From positions 124,001 through 188,000 of the forward strand of contig CAJQUW010007109.1 in NCBI GenBank assembly GCA_907163375.1: a stretch of 64,000 nucleotides of DNA, read 5' to 3'. Made by a program: the position numbers and the translations under genes. Source of the DNA: Prostheceraeus crozeri. Its lineage: Eukaryota > Platyhelminthes > Polycladida > Euryleptidae. The stretch's first letter is position 1; each line of letters opens with the position of its first letter. The notes beneath the pieces are model-generated. The model made no database searches. It was not told the DNA's origin and saw only the letters and a program-made list of their open reading frames with translations. This document shows positions 53,327 through 62,477 of this stretch, one piece after another.

Positions 53327-54501
53327 TCAGGCTTGCTGTTTCGACTGCGGCTCCGGCAACGGGGCGGGTGGTCGCTTCTCTTGGATGTCTGTAAAGAAAG
53401 AAGTAGTGAGTTATCATCTTACATTTTAATTTAGTAATTTTTACTTACAGATCTTCTCGGACGCTTCCTCATAAAGGAAATTCGAGATCGAATCACGATG
53501 ATCGAAGGTGAAGTGTAGACACTCCACCCCTTTCTTCACCCGAGAGTAGCATTTCTCCCCACTTCCACGCTCGTACAAGAGAGGAGTTTCTGCTACTCTC
53601 CCCTTTCTAATAGGGATGTGCAGACGGCTGGAACGCACCCTTCGATCGCGATCCACCAGCTGCGCCGAACGGTGCAGCTCGTGGTTCGTCTCGACCACTT
53701 TAGCCATCTGCACACGGAGTCTCTCCACTTCCTCCTTCAACCTTGGTATCTCCTTCTCCCTACTTTCCCTCTCTGCTAGCAAAGCCTCTTCTCTGGCTTT
53801 CCCCTCGAGAGTCTTGAGCCTCTCCTGCTCCAACTCGCCATCCCACTCGCTTAATCTCTCCTTCACCTTCTTCATCTCTCCGGCCACGTTCTTTAGGTCC
53901 TCATACTTTGCCTTGTATGAGAAGGCCTCCTCCTTCAACTTCTCCACCTTTTTCTTTAGTCTATCCCGTTCGGCGATCACCGGCGGGCGCTTGACAAAAT
54001 TGCGACATTGTGTTGCAATTCCGCTCACATCACGGCTGTAGGGGTCTCGCGATCGAGGTCGACGTCCTCGATAGGTTGCGACTGTAGCTCTCCCTCCTCC
54101 TCCTCCTCACTATCGCTGCTGGCCAGCGAGCTCTCGCTACTAAGCGAGGATACAGCGGCAATCGCTTCAATGGCGGATTGTAGCTCAGTGGCCTCAGTGG
54201 TGAAGAGTGAACTCCGTTCTTGGTCGTTGGCGGATTGTAGCTCCAAAGAACGGAGCTCAGTGGCAAAGAGTGAACTCCGTTCTTCTTCGCCTACTTCGCC
54301 TGCTTGACACTCGCTGTGTTGTGAGTGCCAATCCTTCAACCGCTCACTTAAGCGACTGATTTTGTGGGCTCCGCAATAGTAGCGACCGACCCCTATCTGT
54401 TTCTTGTTAGTGCAAGCGTGTTTCTTGAAGGCGTCAGCTCGGAATACCCTGCGGCATTGACACAGTTTGAAACTGGTCTTCACATTATTGTATTTCGGCA
54501 T
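53327..54501 (-). pseudogene. Spliced zinc-finger and coiled-coil protein of A
   Basis: Exon 1 is 54501-53449, then a 60-nt intron (GTAAGT donor, TTTACAG acceptor), then exon 2 53388-53327 ending TGA in phase. The N-terminus has a Cys/His cluster (CQCRRVFRADAFKKHAC) and CGAHK. A Ser/Glu-rich segment contains an internal repeat (ERSSLFATEL and ERSSLFTTEA). A frameshift at about 54025 separates this from a long coiled coil rich in Glu/Lys/Leu. Unknown function; it is an accessory gene not seen in B. Confidence 0.5.
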
Positions 54502-55706
54502 TTCTGAAGCGAAAAACGGAAAACAATGATTTTTACACTTAGTGAGGAATGATAGATTTGAGTGTAGTGAGTGGCACTCGATCCCGTCGACAGCCCGAAG
54601 GCCTTGTACTGATCACTAGGGAAGTGAGAGATCTTCCCCGATACCCGCTATTTACAGCTTAAGACATCATTGTCACTGCCCCGAAGTGGTAACAGCAACG
54701 CCGAGTCGAAGGTAGTGAACAGTAGCTGGGATCTAACCCCTCAAAGCTGCCTCAGACTTAGTTAAATTTGAAATCTGATAGCAGATTTGAACTCAGCATA
54801 CTTGAAAACCTTGAGGAAGCATCCCAAGTTATTGCTTTGATCAGCTTGATAGCAAGCCGTAGAGAGCTTGATTCACCAGCGTTTTGCAATGGAGATGTTT
54901 AGAGGCCACCCATGACAAGATAGCTAAGATTCAACCGATTGGCGTTCAAAGTGCTACGTTGAGAACTGTGTCAAATGCCCAACATGAGACATGAGTTGTC
55001 CCAGCGGTTACGGTCTAAACTATGACACACTCCCTTGCCACACTTATCACTACGGCATTGTCCGCCGTCCCGAAGGAACACCCTGCCAGTGGAATATTAC
55101 AGCAAAACTCTCCGTGTCTTGCTCGCTTTCAGTGAAAAGCCGCTTATACCATGAGACGACTGGCTCAGACATCATTAAAAATGCTTTCATTGACTTCAGC
55201 AGGGTCGAAAACCCCAGAAAACCTCCAAAACTAGTGAATTTAAATTTTTCAACTTTTTAGCACTACTTATGAAATTTTATAAGTAGTCTATCACTTAGGG
55301 AAGGTCAATAGCGACCGAACCTTTTTTGAATCAAGTCAAACGGACTTGTAGAAGCAAAGTTACAAGCCTTTAAAGTTTTGGAGTCCTTTATGGCCTGGAG
55401 ACAAAGGCCATCTCCTGGCGAACCTCTAAGTCTGACGCCTTAGCTGACTTCAGCAATGAAATTTTCTAAGTTGGTTTCTTACAGAAACCCGGAATTTGGA
55501 ATGTCCGAAGCTATCATCGGAGCTCAGAGAGACGACCTACCTTTGGCAATCTCTTGTCTGAATGACAAGTCTCTGTCGGTTCCCAGCTTATACAGTTTGT
55601 GGCGATCAGCTGATGACGTAATACCCATCATCCAAAAACTTAAAACGCTTCTATCATCGATTCTGGAGGTCCGATTGAGCTGGAAATTTATCAGTTTAAT
55701 GTAGAA
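54502..55706. other. Noncoding region with many short perfect hairpins
   Basis: No convincing gene. Perfect stem-loops recur: AAATCTG-ATAG-CAGATTT, GCTTG-ATAG-CAAGC, ACTTAT..ATAAGT, AAGTC-AAACG-GACTT, CTTGTC-TGAAT-GACAAG. It could hold structured RNA or old palindromic repeats. Confidence 0.35.
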
Positions 55707-57836
55707 TTTGACGATGAATCCAAATCTGGCCTCCGTTTTCCCATCAGATGCTTCGTTTTGGCTCTACAGCAGGCAGCCATCGCAAAAATTCTAACTCGTT
55801 TTTTCGAAAAAATTTTGTTATGAAAAATTTTTTCTCTCCGATTGACTTGAAACTCACCATACAGATAGAGAATTTGACGCTGATTCCAAATCTGAAATCC
55901 GTTTTGCTCTCCGATGCTTCGTTTTGGCGCTACAGCCCAAAACGTCCAAAATTCTAACTCTGTCGTTTTTTCGACAATCTCCCAAAATCTTAAATGGCGT
56001 CTCACATCTAAACGAAGACAGATATGAACAAGCCGATCCTTTCAGTGAATTTGTCTCACTCTTAGCTTTCAAACGAACTATTGCACGACAAAATCCATCC
56101 ACTAGAAGCAAAGTTGGAAGTTCGGTGCCGGTGGGGGACGTCAGCGACAATTGTTTCTCCGATTGCTTTCAAATTCACCATAGAGATGCAGAATTTCACG
56201 CTGAATCCGAATCTGGCCTCCGTTTTCCCATCCGATGCCTCGTTTTGGCGCTACAGCCCAAAACGTCCAAAATTCTAACTCTGTCGTTTTTTCGAAAAAT
56301 GTTGAAAATTTTTTCTCTCCGAATGACTTGAAACTCACCATACAGATAGAGAATTTCACGCTGATTCCAAATCTGAAATCCGTTTTGCTCTCCGATGCTT
56401 CGTTTTGGCGCTACAGCCCAAAATGTCCAAAATTCTAACTCTGTCGTTTTTTCGACAATCTCCCAAAATCTTAAATGGCGTCTCACATCTAAACGAAGAC
56501 AGATATGAACAAGCCGATCCTTTCAGTGAATTTGTCTCACTCTTAGCTTTCAAACGAACTATGGCACGACTAAATCCGTCCACTGGAAGCCAAGATCGAA
56601 GCTAGCTCTCCCGAGGGGGGGACGTCAGCGAAACTTTTTCTCTCCGATTGACTTGAAACTCGCCATGTTGATAGAGAATTTCATGGTGATTCCAAATCTG
56701 AAATCCGTTTTCCCATCCAATGCTTCGTTTTGACGATAGAGACCAAAACGTCCAAAATTCTAACTCTGTCGTTTTTCGCCAATCTCCCAAAATCTTAAAT
56801 AGCGTCTCACATCTAAACGAAGACAGATATGAACAAGCATTTTCTTTCAGTGAATTTGTCTCACTCTTAGCTTTATAACGAGCTATGACACGACAGAATC
56901 CGTCCACTGGAAGCAAAGTTGGAAGGTCGGTGCCGAGGGGGGGGACGTCAGCGAAAATTTTTCTCTCCGATTGCTTTCAAATTCACCATACCGATGCAGA
57001 ATTTCACGCTGAATCCGAATCTGGTCTCCGTTTTCCCATCCGATGGTTCGTTTTGGCGCTACAGCCCAAAACGTCCCAAATTCTAACTCTGTCGTTTTTT
57101 CGAAAAATGTTGAAAATTTTTTCTCGCCGATTGACTTGAAACTCACCATACAGATAGAAAATTTGACGCTGATTCCAAATCTGAAATCCGTTTTCCCATC
57201 CGATGCTTCGTTTTGACGCTACAGCCCAAAATGTCCAAAATTCTAACTCTGTCGTTTTTCGCCAATGTCCCAAAATCTTAAATGGCGTCTTACATCTAAA
57301 CGAAGACAGATATGAACAAGCCGATTCTTTCAGTGAATTTGTCTCACTCTTAGCTTTCAAACGAACTATGGCACGACAAAATCCGTCCACTGGAAGCAAA
57401 GTTGGAAGGTCGGTGCCGAAGGGGGGGGGACGTCAGCGAAAATTTTTTCTCTCCGATTGCGTTCAAATTCACCATACCGATGCAGAATTTCACGCTGAAT
57501 CCGAATCTGGCCTCCGTTTTCACATCCGGGCACTCCATTCCACTCGAAACAGCCCATTTTACAAACCAACATTCAGCAGATTGCGCGAAAAACATTACAC
57601 ACTATAGCCTCAAGACAAATCCTGGCGGTCGCCCAAGTCCACCACGACACTCTGTCGTTTCAGAGGGGGGGGACGTCAGCGAACCTTTCGGACCCACTTG
57701 GCCGGCACACCACGACACTCTGTCGTTCCAGAGGGGGGAGGGAGTCAAACTCGAAGCACCACGGCGGCCGACCACGACACTCTGTCGTTCCAGAGGGGGG
57801 GCGCGCCGGTCGAGTGTTCGCCGTTTTCTTACTACT
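55707..57836. repeat. Right terminal inverted repeat of A, tandem units
   Basis: Inverse of 9813-11220 and longer, with GACGTC plus G-tract motifs near 56132, 56618, 56935, 57424 and 57666. The outer end is CGCCGTTTTCTTACTACT. Open frames on both strands are repeat artefacts. Confidence 0.75.
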
Positions 57837-57842
57837 AAGTAG

Positions 57843-58480
57843 GATAAAATTTGCTTATTATTGGCTAAACAATAAAATAAAAATATATTATAAAAATTAT
57901 AAAATATAAAATTATAAAATTATATTATATAAAAAATTATAATAAAAGCTAGAAATAATTTGCTAAATGTTTTGTAAAAATTTTGAAAATTTACAAAATA
58001 TTTACTAAACATTTCGTAAAAGTTCAGAGAATTTGCCAAATGTTTTGTTAAAGTTTGGCAAGTTTGCTAATTAGTTAAAGCTTAGGAAATGTACTGGGTT
58101 TGATAAATATTTCTTAAATATTTCTTAAATGTTTAGGACTTTAATGCTAAGTACTTGGTAAGTATTTGTTAAACTGACAACGGTAATTTTAGTCGGGTAT
58201 ATGCAATACATTACATTTTGGTCACTTCGCTTTACGCATGCAAGCATTCATCCTATGTTTCCAGCTTCATCAGCAACCCAAATGCAGAAGCCGAAGAGTT
58301 TCCTATTCGACATCTATCTGACCGAGATCAATTTGTTCTCTGACCGCGATGTAGAAAAAATGGCTTTTTAAAAGTGCTAGATTTCTATGGAAAGTTTTTA
58401 TTTGGTGTGGTCGCCGCTAAGATTTTCGTGTTCAGCGTAAAAAAATGAGTATATGTGCAAATTTTCATGGAAATCTGAGA
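57843..58480. other. Host spacer between A and C
   Basis: AT-rich, with degenerate repeats of a AATTTGCTAAATGTTTTGT type from about 57955 to 58170. No gene. The last six bases, CTGAGA (58475-58480), would be the left target duplication of C; the other copy lies beyond the window. Confidence 0.5.
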
Positions 58481-58950
58481 AGTAATGGGCAAAAGACCGT
58501 TCCTGGACACCATAAAATTCAAAAAATAGTATCTTTAAAAACGACATAAATTCATGAATTTGAACCCTTTTTCAGGTTATTAAGACCTAAATACATGAAT
58601 TTAGTCCATTCAAAAAGTACCATTTTTTCAAAAAATGGCATTTTTAAAAACGACATAAATTCATGAATTTGAACCCTTTTTCAGGTTATGAAGACCTAAA
58701 TTCATAAATTTGGGCGTTTTTAAAAATACCCAATTTTCAAATTTTTCAAAATCTCAAATTTGAGAATTACAATTTTCACCCTTAAAATCATGACCGTTCC
58801 AGGACACCGAAAATCAGAAAAGTTAAGAATCTCAAAATTTGTGAATTACAATTTTCTCGCTTAAATCATGACCGTTCCAGGACACCGAAAATCATAAAAG
58901 TTGAGAATTTCAAATTCATGAATTTTATCCATCTTTCAGGTTTTTAAAAT
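58481..58950. repeat. Left terminal inverted repeat of C
   Basis: Same architecture as the B right terminal repeat, including GACCGTTCCAGGACACC repeats and AAATTCATGAATTT palindromes. Confidence 0.85.
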
Positions 58951-58981
58951 ATATCATGTGACTAAAAATATTTCTTTAAAA

Positions 58982-59680
58982 ATGGAAGAAACAAAAGTGG
59001 AAGAAACCGCAAGAATATATCCTTCGTTATCATATGAACGTAGTTCTACTTTAATGGACATTGAAAAAATGAATAAAGAAAAACACAAAGATAGAGTACG
59101 TTATATGAAAGATAAGGAATCTCAATTATTATTAAGATTAGAGCATTATAAAAAATTAAGAAAGAGATGGAGTAAAGTTAAGAATGTAACACAAGGAATT
59201 GGCATATTCTTAACAATAAGTTTAGGCGCTCTCACTATTGTTATATCTTCTGGTGTTTTAGTAATTCCAGTAGTTGCTACAGCTTTAACAGGTACGGGTG
59301 TTTTTGCAACTTCACTTGTTACAATGTTAGATAAATCTTTAATAACTAAGAAACGAAAATCATTAAAAACTAAGCATTTAAATATTAAAGAAGTCTATGA
59401 CAAATTGCATTACTACTTTCAAAGAGTATGTGATGATAATGTTATTACGTTAGATGAGATTGAAAAATTTGATCAAATAGCTAATGAAGTAAATCAAATA
59501 TCATTTCAATTACAGTCAGAAAAAGTTGATGATAAGAATAAACAGGATGGCAAAATTTCGAGTGATGGTAAAACTTTTACTGATGGTAAAATTTCTAATG
59601 AAGAAAATGATAAATTTTTTTTAGAAGAGCTAAGAACTTTAAGCGAAAATTTAAGCAAAACTTTATTAAACAAAACTTAA
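58982..59680 (+). CDS. Conserved two-helix membrane protein of C
   Basis: ATG at 58982. Same protein as 42057-42836 through the two membrane segments and the NVITLDEIEKF helix, with a short extra segment near residue 20 (YERSSTLMDIEKM) and another near the acidic end. It ends in another frame from B after a T-run near 59618, giving an amphipathic tail (FFLEELRTLSENLSK). Which tail is ancestral is unclear. Confidence 0.6.
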   Translation: MEETKVEETARIYPSLSYERSSTLMDIEKMNKEKHKDRVRYMKDKESQLLLRLEHYKKLRKRWSKVKNVTQGIGIFLTISLGALTIVISSGVLVIPVVATALTGTGVFATSLVTMLDKSLITKKRKSLKTKHLNIKEVYDKLHYYFQRVCDDNVITLDEIEKFDQIANEVNQISFQLQSEKVDDKNKQDGKISSDGKTFTDGKISNEENDKFFLEELRTLSENLSKTLLNKT

Positions 59681-59801
59681 AACGAGAAACCTTTAAACGA
59701 AAAGATGTCAGACAACAAAGCAATAAAAAAATAATTTGTTCAGTAAAATGTTTTTGTTGTATTCCAATGTTACCACAAAATTCAAATATTATATTTTAAA
59801 A

Positions 59802-60625
59802 ATGGATACAATTAGAGCTGATAATCAAAAAAGAATTAAACAATTAGAAGAGTTAATAAAACAAAGAAATATTATGAAAGAAAATCATCTTCAACATAGA
59901 ATGATAAAAGCTGGTATTCAATCTGATATGTTTGAAAAAATGCAGCAAACCGAGCAAGTAAAAACTGATTTTGAAAAAACTATGAAACCATTTAAAACTC
60001 TTGAAAAAGAACTTACAAATAATGATAAACAAATTGATATAACAGATCCAGAGCACAAAACTATATTAGATGACTATGGATTACTAGAATCAAACATTAA
60101 TAAGAAATTACCAAAATCTATGCAATTTGAACATTCTATCTCATTTATAGATGGAAAAACAATACCTAGATTTTATCTCGGACAAAAAGAAATATTTCCA
60201 CAACCTTTTCGAGGTTTAATTTTTCACCAGATAAATCTCCTTTTAATTTAGATAGAAATTTTGTTGATCTTTTAAGAGGAGCAGATTTAAATAATTATGC
60301 TATAGAAGATGTCATAAAATATAAAGCTATGTTAGATAGAGTTGGTGCAGTAAAATCTCTTAGACGTTATAAACAATTAGAAAATTTATTATCAACGGGA
60401 GTTAAAGTAGGAAAAGGTTTATCTGAAAAACAGAAAACAGAAAAAACTGTATTCTTACCAGATGAACCACAAGAATTACTAAACAGATTAAATATTTTAA
60501 TATCGGCAGTAAAAGAAGGACATAATTCTAGTTTCAATGAAATTCATGCTATATTGAAAAGACTGTTAGAAAATAAGATTCTAAATGAAGAGGATTATAA
60601 AAGTATAACGAACCGAATGTTCTAG
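59802..60625 (+). pseudogene. Conserved hypothetical protein of C, frameshifted
   Basis: Starts MDTIRADNQ at 59802. Same gene as 41247-42054. The frame changes near 60225, in the sequence AATTTTTCACCAG. The second part runs to 60625, where a double hairpin supplies the stop. A KQKTEK insertion relative to B lies in the second part. Confidence 0.6.
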
Positions 60626-60635
60626 GGCTTCGCCC
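60610..60635 (+). repeat. Double hairpin 7 (at end of conserved hypothetical of C)
   Basis: GAAC-CGAAT-GTTC, spacer TA(G), GGGC-TTC-GCCC. The same site in B has another first arm, GACATC..GATGTC. Confidence 0.75.
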
Positions 60636-60750
60636 GTAGCTGAAATATCTTGTTTCTAATTTTTATTTATGATTTTTATCTATGATTTTTATCTACGATC
60701 TTTATCAACGATTTTTATCTATAATATTTATTCAAAATTTTAACTAAAAA

Positions 60751-61539
60751 ATGTGTTCAGCAGATTTAGACAAAATTAATAATCATTTAGAAAATTTGAC
60801 AGAGATTTTGGGTTCATCAAAATTTAGTACGACGTTAAAAATTATAACAACTACTTCATCACACACTTGTAATTTAGAACCCATTCTACATTTGGAACAA
60901 AATAAAAATTATCAAATTGCATTGACTAGTTTATCTACATTTAACACTATTCAAAATGTTATAAAAGATGTGAATGATCAATTTAGATATTCTACTGATA
61001 AAGGCAAAACATGGAAAATATTAACTTTTCTTCCTGGTTCTCACGAAGTTGAATCAATATCAAATGAAATTAAGAGACATTTAGGTATACCATTTAAAGA
61101 TAAGAAACAATTACATTTTGCAGTTGAACCGGCAGTCAATAAATTTTCTCTTACTTTAGACGAAAATCATCAAGTTGATTTTAATCATGATAGATCATTG
61201 TCAAAGCTATTAGGATTTAATGAACAAACCTATAGTCAAGGTTATCATTTAGGTGAGAAGATTCCAAAAATAACTGAAATAAATTCAATTGTTGTACATT
61301 GTGACATTATTGAAGGAGGATATATAAATGGTAAATTGTCAAATTTAATATTCAGTTTTCCAGCTTTTACTGTACCCATTGGTTATAGATTAAATGAAAT
61401 TCCACAAACATTAATATATTTCCCTATTACAAGAAAAACTATTAACAACATTAACATGAGAATCACTGATGAAAAAGGAAAAGAAATAAATTTTGGAGGT
61501 GAAGAGATTATGATAGATCTTTTGGTTCGGGAGGTATAA
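60751..61539 (+). CDS. Penton-like minor capsid protein of C
   Basis: 262 residues, intact, almost the same as 40371-41159, differing at a handful of residues (for example ALTSLSTF against ALTSFSTF). It ends LLVREV. Its stop lies in a single copy of the palindrome GGGAGGTATAAACTCCC, the unit that is repeated five times in B. Confidence 0.75.
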   Translation: MCSADLDKINNHLENLTEILGSSKFSTTLKIITTTSSHTCNLEPILHLEQNKNYQIALTSLSTFNTIQNVIKDVNDQFRYSTDKGKTWKILTFLPGSHEVESISNEIKRHLGIPFKDKKQLHFAVEPAVNKFSLTLDENHQVDFNHDRSLSKLLGFNEQTYSQGYHLGEKIPKITEINSIVVHCDIIEGGYINGKLSNLIFSFPAFTVPIGYRLNEIPQTLIYFPITRKTINNINMRITDEKGKEINFGGEEIMIDLLVREV

Positions 61540-61625
61540 ACTCCCACGCAAAGCTAGAGAAGTTTAATTTTCTTCTTCTTCTTTAAAAATAAAAATAAAA
61601 TAAAAATAAATCTTTTTATTAAAAA

Positions 61626-62393
61626 ATGAGTGAACTACCTCCATTTAATAAAACAAAACTTAAATTTAATCATCATCCAAATTTATCTAATAAAGTTTTG
61701 TCAGTTATTTGTGGAAGATCAGGATGCGGAAAAACATATCTATTATTTAAAATTTTAACGACTCCAAATTTTTTGGATTACAACAATCATATAATTTATA
61801 CAACAACAGCAGAACAACCCGTCTATCAATTTTTAAAATATGGATTTGAAAATAATCTTAAAAAAACAGCAATTGCTTCATTATTCAAAGAATATGAAAA
61901 ATCTGAAGATGAAGAAGAAATAAGTTCGTGGTGTGAAGAAGCAGCAAAAAATAATCAGTTAGTTGAATCCAATAAAAATAAGCATATAAAGATACAATTA
62001 ATAGATGATAGTGGTAATATGCAAGATCCTAGTAAACTAGATAAAACAATGAAACATTGTGTAATTTTTGATGATTGTGTTAATGACAGAAATCAGTCAG
62101 TTCAGAGAAATTATTTCACAAGAGGTAGACATAATAACTGTAGTGTATTTTATTTAACACAAAGTATGTATTCATTAGACGGAAGTGTTATTAGAAAGAA
62201 TGCAAATATATTTATACTATTTGAAATAAATGCAAGAAACTTAAGTGATTTGTTAAGAGATTTATGTGTAAGAAATAAAGATGAATTTAAACAATCGCGT
62301 AACAATGCTTGGTCAAAAGATTATGGCTTCATTACAACTAATATTGATAAAAAAATTCATGATAGAGTTATAGAACATTTGTTTACCGAGTGA
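61626..62393 (+). CDS. Packaging ATPase of C
   Basis: 255 residues with an ATG start, intact. Walker A CGRSGCGKT and Walker B HCVIFDDCV as in B. The start codon that is TTG in B is ATG here. It converges with the polymerase gene. Confidence 0.87.
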   Translation: MSELPPFNKTKLKFNHHPNLSNKVLSVICGRSGCGKTYLLFKILTTPNFLDYNNHIIYTTTAEQPVYQFLKYGFENNLKKTAIASLFKEYEKSEDEEEISSWCEEAAKNNQLVESNKNKHIKIQLIDDSGNMQDPSKLDKTMKHCVIFDDCVNDRNQSVQRNYFTRGRHNNCSVFYLTQSMYSLDGSVIRKNANIFILFEINARNLSDLLRDLCVRNKDEFKQSRNNAWSKDYGFITTNIDKKIHDRVIEHLFTE

Positions 62394-62477
62394 TAAAAAA
62401 TATACAAATATAGTGTTATAATATTTTTTATTTTTTTTATGTATATATCAAATTTGACTATCTTAGAAATTAGAAAA

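Larger units (their letters stand above)
9813..57836. mobile_element. Polinton A (adintovirus-like), carrying nested Polinton B
   Basis: The left end is AGTAGTAAGAAAACGG and the right end is its reverse complement, matching without error for over 30 bp. The termini are AG...CT and the 6-bp flanks are AAGTAG at 9807-9812 and 57837-57842, as expected of Polintons. Removing B and one target copy leaves about 23.6 kb. The genes are protease, major capsid, ATPase, chromodomain integrase, penton-like and polymerase, plus accessory genes. Many are broken, so this copy is not autonomous. Confidence 0.92.

Noticed and set aside
53010-53429. Plus-strand 139-residue ORF
   Set aside because: It is antisense to the spliced zinc-finger gene exon and lacks any recognisable motif.
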